From Chitinimonas arctica (lineage in GTDB: Bacteria; Pseudomonadota; Gammaproteobacteria; Burkholderiales; Chitinimonadaceae), in assembly GCF_007431345.1 (NCBI RefSeq), contig NZ_CP041730.1, forward strand, positions 4,216,001 through 4,280,000: a DNA stretch of 64,000 nt. The letters run 5' to 3'. Position 1 is the stretch's first letter. Every line of letters begins with the position of its first letter. Under the pieces are notes generated by a model. It was not told the origin of the DNA. It searched no databases and was given only the letters and a program-made list of their open reading frames with translations. The translations under genes and the position numbers were made by a program. Positions 1 to 10,120 of the stretch are shown here, in pieces.

Positions 1-2
1 GA

Positions 3-398
3 GTTAAACTTGAGCGTATCTTGTCATTGCTGGGTAATCATAAATATATATTAGTTGGAAAAGGGAGGATTCATCAAGGGAAGGCGTATTCCGCTTCTGC
101 GTATAACGTGCTGATGAAAATAAACGAACTGTTGGATGGTAAAATGATGATATCCAATCAAATACTTGATTCGATAAGGTGGGAAATAATCGATCAATTG
201 GAAAGCAAAATCCAAAAAAAGGGATTCTTTGGTTTTGTGGCTGCTTGGCTAAGGCATGAGTCAACAGTAAATTTGTACAAGGAAATCGTAAGTATATTAA
301 CCGTAAATCTATGTGGCACGCCTTGTGCGAAGCTAGGGCGGGCTGATGGCGTGATAGGCATCAAGCCTGCAGAAGCCTTTATTGCCTACGTTGAATAA
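3..398 (+). CDS. Hypothetical protein, 5' end outside the window
   Basis: The reading frame is open from base 3 and carries on leftward out of the window, so the TTG at 21 is probably internal and the gene is truncated at its 5' end here. About 131 residues are visible, ending at the TAA at 396-398. Base composition is AT-rich and unlike the housekeeping genes from 1965 onward, which fits a position inside a mobile island ended by the tRNA at 1880-1956. There is no signal peptide, membrane segment or motif that I recognise. The 3' end overlaps the convergent ORF ending at 379 by about 20 bases. Function unknown. Confidence 0.5.
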   Translation, partial: VKLERILSLLGNHKYILVGKGRIHQGKAYSASAYNVLMKINELLDGKMMISNQILDSIRWEIIDQLESKIQKKGFFGFVAAWLRHESTVNLYKEIVSILTVNLCGTPCAKLGRADGVIGIKPAEAFIAYVE

Positions 399-765
399 AA
401 GAATAAGCGGATATCAAGGTGCTGGGGCCGCCGCTGGAGGTATGTCCCGATTTCCCTCGGCAATAGGACGAGCCAGCCTCCTCCGATGCTCGCCGCAGAA
501 TAGACGTCACCAGGGGGGCCGTGCTGCGGTAATTCGACTCTGCCCTATATTCCGCGACCTTGGACAGCGTCTCCGCCAATTCTTTTTTCTGGATGGAGGC
601 CGCCATATAGCCATTAATTCCGACGATATCTCCATCAAGAAGAATCTCAAGGATATGAATAGCCTTCTCCGGATCTGAATTTTTTAGCGCCTTCAAGATG
701 GCTAGTCTGGCTCTTGCATCCGCCATGGACTGTGTCTCCAAGGAGAACTCATGGAACTGGTGCAT
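379..765 (-). CDS. Hypothetical small soluble protein
   Basis: 128 codons on the minus strand. The ATG at 765 is followed by a second in-frame Met 13 residues later (MADARARL) that could equally be the start. The first two thirds look like a helical soluble protein rich in Ala, Leu, Glu and Lys. The last third is low in hydrophobic residues and overlaps the end of the neighbouring plus-strand gene, so the C-terminus may be degenerate. No family recognised. It lies with the genes on either side in the AT-richer stretch left of the tRNA. Confidence 0.4.
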   Translation of the reverse strand: MHQFHEFSLETQSMADARARLAILKALKNSDPEKAIHILEILLDGDIVGINGYMAASIQKKELAETLSKVAEYRAESNYRSTAPLVTSILRRASEEAGSSYCRGKSGHTSSGGPSTLISAYSFIQRRQ

Positions 766-802
766 GACTGCAGAAATGCAAGCGTAGGCTTTAGAGCTGG
801 GA

Positions 803-1327
803 TTACGCCGATAAGGCAGGGTTTGTGAAGCTTTTTATTAAAATACATTTAAGTATTGACCATGTTAAGCCTTTGCGTAATTTCCATGGCTTAATTTCTA
901 TTTTAAATTCCTTTGCGCGGGGAGGGCTTGAGCCAGGTTCGGTTTCGTTAGGTAGCTGGCCCGTATAGATCCAGCCATTCATCTTCAAAAAAGCAAAGCT
1001 GTAAGGAACGGCATCGTTACTGCTCTCATATTGTTGCTTCACAATTTCCTTTATTAACGGTTTGCAGGATTCTTCAATTTCGTCTCCAAAGCACCGGCGT
1101 AATTTGTGTGATCCTTCATCGCAGAAGTATTGAAAATACCGAAACAGGAAGTAGAAGAATGCAATCCAAATGGCTGTAAACAGCACTGCGGGGTTTTGAA
1201 ATTCGAAGTCAAAACCAACTGCGTTGTATTTTTTGAGGGCAGTAATTTCGCCAAATTTCATCATCCAAAGTAGGATGCTTGTAGTGATTAAATTTCGGCG
1301 CTGCCTTAATAAGCCTTCATTCATCAT
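803..1327 (-). CDS. Hypothetical membrane-associated protein
   Basis: 174 codons. The start is one of two consecutive ATGs at 1322-1327. A hydrophobic segment around residues 47-65 (roughly AVLFTAIWIAFFYFLF) is a convincing transmembrane helix. A weaker hydrophobic stretch lies near residues 12-24. The rest is charged and probably cytoplasmic, with a basic C-terminus. I do not recognise a family. AT-rich composition and the nearby integrase remnant suggest it is cargo of a mobile island. Confidence 0.45.
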   Translation of the reverse strand: MMNEGLLRQRRNLITTSILLWMMKFGEITALKKYNAVGFDFEFQNPAVLFTAIWIAFFYFLFRYFQYFCDEGSHKLRRCFGDEIEESCKPLIKEIVKQQYESSNDAVPYSFAFLKMNGWIYTGQLPNETEPGSSPPRAKEFKIEIKPWKLRKGLTWSILKCILIKSFTNPALSA

Positions 1328-1555
1328 GGTCTACTTTTTAAGTGCTTCAGCTAAAATTTGAGGCGTTTGGATTGGTTTAGTATAGTGAATTTGCTTGAGA
1401 TTTATGAAAAACTAGGTCGGGGTGTCATTCCCGGTGCTCTGCGGGATAAATCTAACTAGCTATGCGCGGAGTTTTTCCGACTGTCTTCTCTCAATCTGGG
1501 TTTCTGCGGCTGATTGTGGACCAGTTTCGTTTCTTCGACTTGGTGCGAGCGTAGT

Positions 1556-1807
1556 CTCAAGCTGTTGATCGACAATGACGGCACTCCGCTGACAAGCACT
1601 GCGCTGCGGTCGAAGTTCGACACTGCGCGCGAAAATGCGGGCAACCAAAAGTGGCAGCTGCGCGACTTGCGCGCGAAGGCGGGCACTGACAAGGACATGG
1701 CTGAAGGTATTCGCGCGTCACAGGATCTGCTGGGACACCGGACGGAAACGCGGACTGCCGACTATATCCGGCATCGAATCGGTAAGCGGACGACGCCGAC
1801 GAAGTGA
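1556..1807 (+). pseudogene. Tyrosine recombinase (phage-type integrase), C-terminal remnant
   Basis: The visible part matches the C-terminal end of the catalytic domain of phage-type integrases: a box-II Arg in LRDLRAKAGTD, then LLGHRTETRTADYIRHR, carrying the conserved His and the nucleophilic Tyr. The N-terminal arm-binding and core-binding domains and the first catalytic Arg are missing. In the same frame a TGA at 1511-1513 closes the frame immediately upstream, and residues before about 1556 no longer look like an integrase. With about 85 residues left, the protein cannot be a working recombinase. It sits 73 bp from the 3' end of a tRNA gene, the usual place for an integrase of a tRNA-inserted element. 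Confidence 0.7.
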
Positions 1808-1837
1808 AATTTGCGGAGCAAGGCCATTTTTGCGGAG

Positions 1838-1873
1838 CAAAAAGAACGGGGCTTCCATCACTGGAAGCCCCGT
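1838..1873 (-). terminator. Intrinsic terminator of the tRNA-Ile gene
   Basis: A perfect 12-bp stem (1846-1857 with 1862-1873) with a 4-base loop is followed, in the minus direction, by a T-rich tract (TTCTTTTT, 1838-1845). It lies just after the 3' end of the leftward-transcribed tRNA gene. Confidence 0.8.
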
Positions 1874-1879
1874 CTTTAC

Positions 1880-1956
1880 TGGTGGGCCCGCACGGACTTG
1901 AACCGTGGACCAAAGGATTATGAGTCCTCTGCTCTAACCAACTGAGCTACAGGCCC
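1880..1956 (-). tRNA. tRNA-Ile (CAU anticodon, lysidine type)
   Basis: The 77-base minus-strand sequence starts GGGCCTGTAGCTC and ends in an encoded CCA. It folds as a cloverleaf: the 7-bp acceptor GGGCCTG pairs with CGGGCCC (allowing one wobble), the TψC arm contains GGTTCAAGTCC, and the anticodon loop reads CTCATAA. A CAT anticodon inside GACTCATAATC is the pattern of the isoleucine tRNA whose C34 is converted to lysidine by TilS to read AUA, not that of elongator or initiator Met tRNA. Its 3' end faces the integrase remnant and is the probable former attachment site. Confidence 0.9.
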
Positions 1957-1964
1957 AAAACCGT

Positions 1965-3902
<1,938 letters not shown>

Positions 3903-3938
3903 CTTGGGGTATCTCGAATTGGTACGGGGAAACCGCAA

Positions 3939-3967
3939 ATTATACCACGGATAACACCGGAAGTAAG
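3939..3967 (-). promoter_or_regulatory. Putative sigma-70 promoter of rpoD
   Basis: On the minus strand a perfect -10 TATAAT (3939-3944) lies about 37 bases before the chosen rpoD ATG. About 16-17 bases further upstream is a poor -35 match (TTACTT, 3961-3966). The good -10 and its place in the rpoD-dnaG gap support it; the weak -35 limits confidence. Confidence 0.5.
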
Positions 3968-4112
3968 GTGATCCATGCCATTAACGCTCACCCGGTCTAA
4001 GGCGGGCGAGTCCTGTGCTGCAAAACGCAGTACCGCCCGATGGGCGTACTACGTTGATTTTAGTGGGCGGCGCATCGCTTTGCAGGGATTTTGTCCTGCG
4101 GCAGCCTGGCGC

Positions 4113-6044
4113 CTATTCACCTTTGCTCATATGACTTTGCTTGATCAGTCGCTTGTACTCCTCACGCTCGGCTTCGCTCAACGCGCTGAAACCACCGCTT
4201 CTTACCTTTTCATCCAGCTCGGCCTGCCGGCGCGTCGCCTTGGGCTTCTCTACCAGTGCCAGGTAGCGCTGCAGCGCGTGCTGCCATGCTTGCGCCAAAA
4301 TGGCATCGTCACCTTCGCGGTAGTTCAGCCTGCTTTGGGTAAGTGCCCGGCCCAGCATGGCATGGCATGGATCGTCGCGCAGTGCTTCCAGTACGTGCGC
4401 TGTCGTGGGTGCTTGCGGCAGGTCGGCCACATAGTCGGCCAGCCGCGAAATGGCGCGTAGCGCCGGGCTTTGCGCGCCGCCCGGCAGCTCGTTCTGCGGC
4501 AGGTCCAGGGCATACTTGGGTGCGACTATCAGTAATTGCAATAGTTCGAAGCCCAAATCACCGGTATGGCGCGTCCCGTCCGGTGGTGGTGCGCCTTGTT
4601 CTTCACGGCCAAAGCCGCGCCATTTTCCACCGCCGGCACCGTCCTTGTTCCATTTCTTGCCGCTCCAGTCGTCGCGCTTGAATCCGCCGCGTCCTTCGGG
4701 CTTGCCTTGGGTGCGGCCAGGCTGGTTCGCGTATTGCGGCTGGGCTTGCGGCGTGCCGCCGAGCAACTGGGCAATTTCGACCCCGTCGAGTCCGGCCAGT
4801 TCCCCGAGTTTCTTGCGCAGCAGCACGCCCAGGGCCGGCGCCTTGATCTGCTCCACCAATGGCCTGGCCAGATGCAGTAGCTTGGCCTTGCCCTCGTCGC
4901 TGTCGAGATCGACCTGGCTGGCGAGTTCGCGGCACAGGAACGCCACCAGGCCCAGAGATTCGCGCTCGATCAAGGCTTCGAAGTTGTCCTTGCCGAATTC
5001 GCGGATATAACTGTCCGGGTCGTGTTCGGCCGGCAGGAACAGGAAGGACAGGATCTTGCCGTCGCTGGCCAGTGCCAGGCTGTTTTCCAGCGCGCGCCAG
5101 GCCGCCTTGCGGCCGGCTTTGTCGCCGTCGAAGCTGAAAACGACCTGGTCGGCCAGGCGGGTTAATTTCTTGACGTGTTCCGGGGTGCAGGCCGTGCCCA
5201 AGGTCGCGACCGCGTACTCGACACCTAGCTGAGCCAGTGCAACCACATCCATATATCCCTCGACCACCAGGACGCGATTGACCGCGCGGATGGATTGGCG
5301 GGCTTGCGGCAGGCCGTATAGCTCGAGGCCTTTCTGGAATAGCGGTGTTTCGGGCGAGTTCAGGTATTTCGGTTCGCCCTGGTCGATGATGCGGCCGCCG
5401 AAGCCGATGACCTGGCTCTTGCCGTCCATGATGGGGAAGACGATACGGTCGCGAAAACGATCATAGCGGCGGCCGGAGTCGGTGTGGTCGATGACCAGGC
5501 CGGCTTCGTTGAGTTGCGGGTTGGTGGCGTAGTCGCTAAAGCATTGGGCAAGCGGATGCCAGTTGTCCGGGGCGTAGCCGAGGCCGAAGCGGGCGGCTAC
5601 CTGGCCGCTGAGGCCGCGCCGCTTGAGATAGTCGACCGCGCGCTCATTGTGCTTGAGCTGCTCGCGGTAGAAGTGCATGGCGCGGGTATTGAGATCCACC
5701 AGGCCGGTCTGCTGGACCCGGCGCGGCGCCTCGCTGGCGTGCCCCTCGCTGCGCGGCACCTGCATCCCGACGGACTCGGCCAGCTTCTCAACCGCATCGG
5801 GAAAGCCCAGGCCTTCGTGCTCCATCACGAAGCCGATGGCGGAACCATGCACGCCGCAACCAAAGCAATGGTAGAACTGCTTGGTCTGGCTGACCGTGAA
5901 GGACGGCGACTTTTCCTTGTGGAAAGGGCAGCAGGCAGAGTAGTTCTGGCCGGCCTTTTTCAGCGGCAGATAGCGTTCGACCACATCGACGATATCGAGG
6001 CGGTTGAGCAGGTCCTGGACGAAGTCTTCGGGGATGCGGGCCAT
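4113..6044 (-). CDS. dnaG: DNA primase DnaG
   Basis: 643 aa, normal length for the replicative primase that lays RNA primers for DnaB-driven forks. The N-terminal CHC2 zinc finger is intact (C39, H42, C60, C63 in CCPFHKEKSP and FYHCFGCG). The TOPRIM core follows (VLVVEGYMDVVALAQLG, and FSFDGDKAGRKAA with the acidic DGD). A glycine- and lysine-rich linker around residues 435-480 joins the helical DnaB-binding C-terminal domain. The gene lies directly upstream of rpoD in the same direction, the order of the macromolecular synthesis operon rpsU-dnaG-rpoD. Here yqeY lies between rpsU and dnaG. Confidence 0.97.
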   Translation of the reverse strand: MARIPEDFVQDLLNRLDIVDVVERYLPLKKAGQNYSACCPFHKEKSPSFTVSQTKQFYHCFGCGVHGSAIGFVMEHEGLGFPDAVEKLAESVGMQVPRSEGHASEAPRRVQQTGLVDLNTRAMHFYREQLKHNERAVDYLKRRGLSGQVAARFGLGYAPDNWHPLAQCFSDYATNPQLNEAGLVIDHTDSGRRYDRFRDRIVFPIMDGKSQVIGFGGRIIDQGEPKYLNSPETPLFQKGLELYGLPQARQSIRAVNRVLVVEGYMDVVALAQLGVEYAVATLGTACTPEHVKKLTRLADQVVFSFDGDKAGRKAAWRALENSLALASDGKILSFLFLPAEHDPDSYIREFGKDNFEALIERESLGLVAFLCRELASQVDLDSDEGKAKLLHLARPLVEQIKAPALGVLLRKKLGELAGLDGVEIAQLLGGTPQAQPQYANQPGRTQGKPEGRGGFKRDDWSGKKWNKDGAGGGKWRGFGREEQGAPPPDGTRHTGDLGFELLQLLIVAPKYALDLPQNELPGGAQSPALRAISRLADYVADLPQAPTTAHVLEALRDDPCHAMLGRALTQSRLNYREGDDAILAQAWQHALQRYLALVEKPKATRRQAELDEKVRSGGFSALSEAEREEYKRLIKQSHMSKGE

Positions 6045-6072
6045 GGGCGAGGGTCTTGCTGCGCCGACGATG

Positions 6073-6513
6073 CTACTGGATGCGCGCCTTGACCAGGGCG
6101 GATACCTTGCTCATATCGGCACGGCCGGCCAGCTTGGGCTTGAGGTCGGCCATGATCTTGCCCATGGCGGCCACGTTGCTGCCGTGCGCGGCAAAGGCGG
6201 CGTCCAGCAGGGTGGCAATTTCGGCTTCGTCGGCTTGTTGCGGCATATAGCCTTCCAGTACGAGCATCTCGGCCTTTTCGATATCGGCCAGATCCTGGCG
6301 GCCGGCGGCTTCGTACTGGCTGATCGAATCGCGACGCTGTTTCTGCATCTTGTCGATGATGGCGACGATCTGCTCGTCGCTCAGCTCGATGCGTTCGTCG
6401 ACCTCCCTTTGCTTCATGGCGGCCAGCAGCAGGCGGATGGTGCCCAGCTTGGCGGTGTCCTTGGCGCGCATGGCGTTTTTCATGTCATCGGTGATGGTCA
6501 GCTTGAGGCTCAT
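6073..6513 (-). CDS. yqeY: GatB/YqeY domain protein
   Basis: 146 aa from the ATG at 6513 (MSLKLTITDDMKNAMRAKD). An in-frame start 16 codons earlier overlaps the rpsU terminator hairpin and is rejected. It matches the stand-alone YqeY family: a helical N-terminal part (TIRLLLAAMKQREVDER) and a C-terminal domain like the tRNA-binding tail of the GatB amidotransferase subunit (GKIMADLKPKLAGRADMSKVSALVK). The biochemical role of YqeY proteins is not settled; tRNA-dependent amidation has been proposed from the homology. It lies 28 bp upstream of dnaG. Confidence 0.9.
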   Translation of the reverse strand: MSLKLTITDDMKNAMRAKDTAKLGTIRLLLAAMKQREVDERIELSDEQIVAIIDKMQKQRRDSISQYEAAGRQDLADIEKAEMLVLEGYMPQQADEAEIATLLDAAFAAHGSNVAAMGKIMADLKPKLAGRADMSKVSALVKARIQ

Positions 6514-6542
6514 GAGGGTCTCGCGGAAGAAAGGGAAGGTGG

Positions 6543-6578
6543 AAAAACACAAGGCCGCCAAAGAAGCTGGCGGCCTTG
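6543..6578 (-). terminator. Intrinsic terminator after rpsU
   Basis: A perfect 11-bp stem (6550-6560 with 6568-6578, CAAGGCCGCCA) has a 7-base loop and is followed on the minus strand by TGTTTTTCC. It would end a short rpsU message. Read-through would feed yqeY-dnaG-rpoD. Confidence 0.8.
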
Positions 6579-6607
6579 AGCGCGTTAGTACGCGAAAAAC
6601 GAGCTGC

Positions 6608-6820
6608 TTAGTAGTACTTCTTCGGCAGCATCTGGCTGCGAATACGCTTGTAATGGCGCTTCACAGCAGCAGCGAGCTTGCGCTTGCGCTCAGTGGTTGG
6701 CTTTTCGTAGAACTCGCGTGCGCGAAGTTCGGTGAGGAGGCCGGTCTTTTCCACTGCGCGCTTGAAGCGGCGCATGGCTACCTCAAACGGCTCGTTTTCC
6801 TTGAGGCGTACATTAGGCAT
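6608..6820 (-). CDS. rpsU: 30S ribosomal protein S21
   Basis: 70 aa, basic, full length for bS21: starts MPNVRLKENEPFEVAMRRFK and ends KRIRSQMLPKKYY. S21 binds near the anti-Shine-Dalgarno end of 16S rRNA and helps initiation. It heads the rpsU-yqeY-dnaG-rpoD cluster on the minus strand, and the hairpin at 6543-6578 separates it from the next gene. Confidence 0.97.
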   Translation of the reverse strand: MPNVRLKENEPFEVAMRRFKRAVEKTGLLTELRAREFYEKPTTERKRKLAAAVKRHYKRIRSQMLPKKYY

Positions 6821-6995
6821 GAAAATCAGTCCTACTTTCTAACTGAAAAGGGTTTATCGAATTGGGAGCAGGATTTTACCAGTTGAGCAAGTTAAATAAA
6901 AGCCTGATTTGCAACGGAGTCCGAAAAAACCGTCGCCCACATCGTAAGCATAGACCCAAGGCGCCCAAATGGAAGGTGGCGAAGTACTTCCTTCC

Positions 6996-7871
6996 CTAGT
7001 GGGTAGGCTTCTTGCATTCGGACTGCAGCTTGCGTAGCAGCTGCAAACGTTGCGGCAGAATGTCGCCGCGCGCTTCGGCTGCGATCAGGGCGCAGTCCGG
7101 CTCGCGCTGGTGCTTGCAATCCTGGAAGCGGCACTTGCCGGCATAGCCACGTAGCTCCGGGAATAGGCTGATCAGGCGGTCTTCACGCAGATGCCGCAAG
7201 CCGAATTCCTGCAGGCCCGGCGAGTCGATCAATTCGCCGCCGTTGGGCAGGCGATAGAGCGTGGCGTGGGTAGTGGTGTGCTTGCCGGAGTCGAGCGCTT
7301 CGGAAATTTCCCGGGTACGGACCCGCGCCTCGGGCAACAGGCCGTTGACCAGGGTGGACTTGCCCATGCCGCTCTGGCCGACAAAGACGGACAAGTGGTT
7401 CTCAAGATACGGCCACAGGGCTTCGACGTTTTCCGTGGCGGACAGTTCCAGCATGGGGTACCCCAGCTGGCGGTAGGGCTCCAGCGCCTTTCTGGCATTG
7501 GCGGTTTCCGGCAGATCGGCCTTGTTGAGCAGGATCAGCACGCGGATATCGTCATCTTCGGCGGCCACCAGGCAGCGGTTGAGCAATTCCTCGTAAAAGC
7601 TCGGCACCGCCGCCAGTACCACGACGATTTGGGTCACGTTGGCGGCGATCAGTTTTTCGCGCCACTCGTCGGACCGGTACAGCAGGCTGGTGCGGGGCAG
7701 GGCGCGTTCGATGACCGCCTGCTCCTCGTTCAGCAGGCCGACTTCGACCTGGTCGCCGACGGCGAAGTCGGTCTTCTTGCTGCGGGTGGTGGCCTTGTAA
7801 CGACGGCCGGCAGGCAGTTCCACCAGGAAGGATTTGCCGTGTGCCTGGATGATGCGGGCGATTTCGTTCAT
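6996..7871 (-). CDS. rsgA: Ribosome small subunit-dependent GTPase RsgA
   Basis: 291 aa. An OB-fold N-terminal part comes first, followed by a circularly permuted GTPase core in which the G-motifs run G4-G1-G3: LLNKADL, then GQSGMGKST (P-loop), then DSPG. The C-terminal zinc-binding region has CRFQDCKHQREPDC. This order is diagnostic of RsgA (YjeQ), which releases assembly factors from maturing 30S subunits. Its ATG lies 4 bp after the stop of the upstream dehydratase gene, so the two are probably cotranscribed. Confidence 0.96.
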   Translation of the reverse strand: MNEIARIIQAHGKSFLVELPAGRRYKATTRSKKTDFAVGDQVEVGLLNEEQAVIERALPRTSLLYRSDEWREKLIAANVTQIVVVLAAVPSFYEELLNRCLVAAEDDDIRVLILLNKADLPETANARKALEPYRQLGYPMLELSATENVEALWPYLENHLSVFVGQSGMGKSTLVNGLLPEARVRTREISEALDSGKHTTTHATLYRLPNGGELIDSPGLQEFGLRHLREDRLISLFPELRGYAGKCRFQDCKHQREPDCALIAAEARGDILPQRLQLLRKLQSECKKPTH

Positions 7872-7875
7872 CGCA

Positions 7876-8187
7876 TCAGGTCAATGCATCTAGCTTGGCG
7901 GCGCAAACGAAATCGTTGCGGCTCAGCCCATCCACCGAGTGGGTATCGTAGGCAACCCGGCAGGCGTTATAGCTGACGTGCAATTCCGGGTGGTGATCCT
8001 CGCGGTGCGAAATAAAGGCCGATGCATTCACGAAGGCCAGGGTTTCGTAGTAATTGCCGAAGCGGAAGGTCTTGACCAGCTTGCCGGCCTCCACGTTCCA
8101 GTCGCGCAGCTCGGCCAGCAGTGCCTGGGTTTCGGTAGGAGTGAGCTTGGCGACGACGGCCGGGCAGTGTTCTTGAGCGAGTGGCAT
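7876..8187 (-). CDS. 4a-hydroxytetrahydrobiopterin dehydratase (pterin carbinolamine dehydratase)
   Basis: 103 aa, a complete single-domain PCD/DCoH protein. The active-site pattern is visible as EDHHPELHVSYN and, after a short gap, THSVDGLSRNDF. The enzyme recycles 4a-hydroxytetrahydropterin, usually for phenylalanine hydroxylase (phhB role). No hydroxylase gene lies in the window, so the physiological partner is not shown. It is followed after 4 bp by rsgA on the same strand. Confidence 0.93.
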   Translation of the reverse strand: MPLAQEHCPAVVAKLTPTETQALLAELRDWNVEAGKLVKTFRFGNYYETLAFVNASAFISHREDHHPELHVSYNACRVAYDTHSVDGLSRNDFVCAAKLDALT

Positions 8188-8226
8188 GGCGGATTCCTTA
8201 TATAAGCGGTGACGGTGCCGACGGGG

Positions 8227-9474
8227 TCAATTCGCTGCGCGCAGTGCGGCAATACGCAGGGTGGCCGGTGGGTGCGAGTCATAGAATAGCGAATGCAGCG
8301 GGTCCGGCGTAAGCGTGGCGGCATTGTCGCGATAGAGCTTCACCAGGCCGGAAATCAGCGCGCCGGCGCTGCTGACCTGTGCTGCGTAATGGTCGGCTTC
8401 GTATTCGTGCTTGCGCGAGCCTCGGCTGGCGATCCAGGCAAAGGGAAAGGTGAAGACCGGCAGTGCCAGGAAGAACAATACCAGGGCCGTAGCCGTGGAG
8501 GGTGCGGCCACGCCCAGTCCGGCGTAGAACCAGTCGGCATCCTTCAGCAGGCCGAGTACCGCGAGGGTGACCAGGCCCAGGCCATACATGGTGACGAGGC
8601 GCTTGACGATATGGCGGCGCTTGTAGTGCCCCAGCTCGTGCGCCAGAACGGCTTCCACCTCCAGCGGCTCAAGGCGTTCCACCAGGGTGTCGAAGAATAC
8701 GATGCGCTTGGTCTTGCCGAAGCCGGTGAAGTAGGCGTTGCCGTGGCTGGAGCGGCGGCTGCCGTCCATCACGAACACGCCGTTCGATTCAAAACCGCAC
8801 TTCTGCAGGAGGGCGTCGATCCGATCTTTCAGCGCAACGTCTTCCAGGGGTGTGAATTTATTGAAAATCGGTGCGATAAAACTGGGGTAGATCGCCATCA
8901 TGGCCAGGCCGAAGGCCACCCATGCTACCCAGGCGTAGAGCCACCACAGGCCGCCGGCTGCTGCCATCAGCCACAGTACCAGCGCGATCAGTGGCAGGCC
9001 CAGCGCGGCGCCCAGCAGCGTGGATTTGAGCAGGTCGATCAAGAAGAGCGCCGGGGTGGTCTTGTTGAAGCCGAAACGGGCTTCCAGCACAAAAGTCGAG
9101 TAAAGCGAGAAGGGTAGCGACAGCAAGCCGTTCAATATGCCCAGTCCGACCACCAGCAGCAGGCCGGCGACCAGCCCCGGGCCGGCGAGCTGATGGGCGA
9201 TGGCGTCCAGCCAGCGGATGCCGCCGCCGAGGGTGAAGCCCAGCAGCAACAGCGCATCCCAGGCGACGCCCAGGCGGGCAAAGCGCATCTTGGCGGCGGT
9301 ATAGTCGGCGGCCTTCTGATGCGCTGCCAAGTCGATCTGGCCGGCGAAGTCGGGCGGTACCGCGTCGCGATGGGCCAGTACATGGCGCAGGTGGCGGGTC
9401 TTGAGCCAAAGCTGCAAAGCCGTGGAAAAGATCAGGAAGGCCAGGAAGATAAGACTGAAAGCGTGGGATGTCAT
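8227..9474 (-). CDS. Ste24-type M48 zinc metalloprotease
   Basis: 415 aa integral membrane protease from the ATG at 9474 (MTSHAFSLIFLAFLIF). The open frame reaches back to 9915, but that part is antisense to orn and has no protease sequence. Several transmembrane helices precede the zinc site HELGH (in VLAHELGHYKRR) and the third ligand Glu in EYEADHYA. The long hydrophobic N-terminal half before HExxH is the M48A (Ste24/CAAX protease) arrangement rather than that of HtpX. In bacteria these enzymes are thought to act in membrane-protein quality control. It lies back to back with orn, 94 bp apart. Confidence 0.92.
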   Translation of the reverse strand: MTSHAFSLIFLAFLIFSTALQLWLKTRHLRHVLAHRDAVPPDFAGQIDLAAHQKAADYTAAKMRFARLGVAWDALLLLGFTLGGGIRWLDAIAHQLAGPGLVAGLLLVVGLGILNGLLSLPFSLYSTFVLEARFGFNKTTPALFLIDLLKSTLLGAALGLPLIALVLWLMAAAGGLWWLYAWVAWVAFGLAMMAIYPSFIAPIFNKFTPLEDVALKDRIDALLQKCGFESNGVFVMDGSRRSSHGNAYFTGFGKTKRIVFFDTLVERLEPLEVEAVLAHELGHYKRRHIVKRLVTMYGLGLVTLAVLGLLKDADWFYAGLGVAAPSTATALVLFFLALPVFTFPFAWIASRGSRKHEYEADHYAAQVSSAGALISGLVKLYRDNAATLTPDPLHSLFYDSHPPATLRIAALRAAN

Positions 9475-9568
9475 GCCGGCGTATGCGAAAATAAGGGGAT
9501 TACTGAACTCACGCCCCACCGCGGCCAGGACCTCGCGCGGCATAGGGCAGAAAGAATAGCGGCTAAGT

Positions 9569-10120
9569 ATGGCACAAGACCCCAACCGACTCATCTGGCT
9601 TGATATGGAAATGACCGGGCTGGACCCGGAGCGCGACCGCATCATCGAGCTGGCCGTCGTCATCACCGACGACAATCTCAACACCGTGGCGGAAGGCCCG
9701 GTCCTGGTGGTGCACCAGCCCGACAGCGTGCTGGACGGCATGGACGACTGGAACAAGAACACCCACGGCAAGTCCGGTCTGACCGACCGGGTTCGCGCTT
9801 CCACCCTCGACGAGGCGGCGGCGGCGCGGCAGCTGCTGGCCTTTATCGGCGAGCATGTCGCCCGCGGTGCATCGCCGATGTGCGGCAATACCATCCACCA
9901 GGACCGCCGCTTCATGGCCCGTTGGATGCCGGAACTTGAAAGTTGGTTCCACTACCGCAATCTGGATGTCAGCACCGTGAAGGAATTGTGCAAGCGCTGG
10001 CGGCCGGATGTGGCCAAGGGCCTGAAGAAGGCCGGCCGGCACGAGGCGCTGGCCGATGTTTACGAGTCCATTACCGAACTGCAGTATTACCGCGAACACT
10101 TTCTCAAGACCGAGCCATGA
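9569..10120 (+). CDS. orn: Oligoribonuclease
   Basis: 183 aa 3'-5' exoribonuclease of the DEDDh family that degrades 2-5 nt RNAs and pGpG. The DxE motif is in LIWLDMEMTGLDPERD. The second Asp lies in the NTIHQDRRFM block and the final His/Asp in GRHEALADVYESI. It starts a plus-strand chain orn-pncC-BPH in which each start codon overlaps the preceding stop (ATGA), implying translational coupling. Confidence 0.97.
   Translation: MAQDPNRLIWLDMEMTGLDPERDRIIELAVVITDDNLNTVAEGPVLVVHQPDSVLDGMDDWNKNTHGKSGLTDRVRASTLDEAAAARQLLAFIGEHVARGASPMCGNTIHQDRRFMARWMPELESWFHYRNLDVSTVKELCKRWRPDVAKGLKKAGRHEALADVYESITELQYYREHFLKTEP

Noticed and set aside
9475..9915. N-terminal extension of the Ste24-type protease frame
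   Set aside because: This part is antisense to orn. It has no membrane-protease character, and the ATG at 9474 gives a normal first helix.
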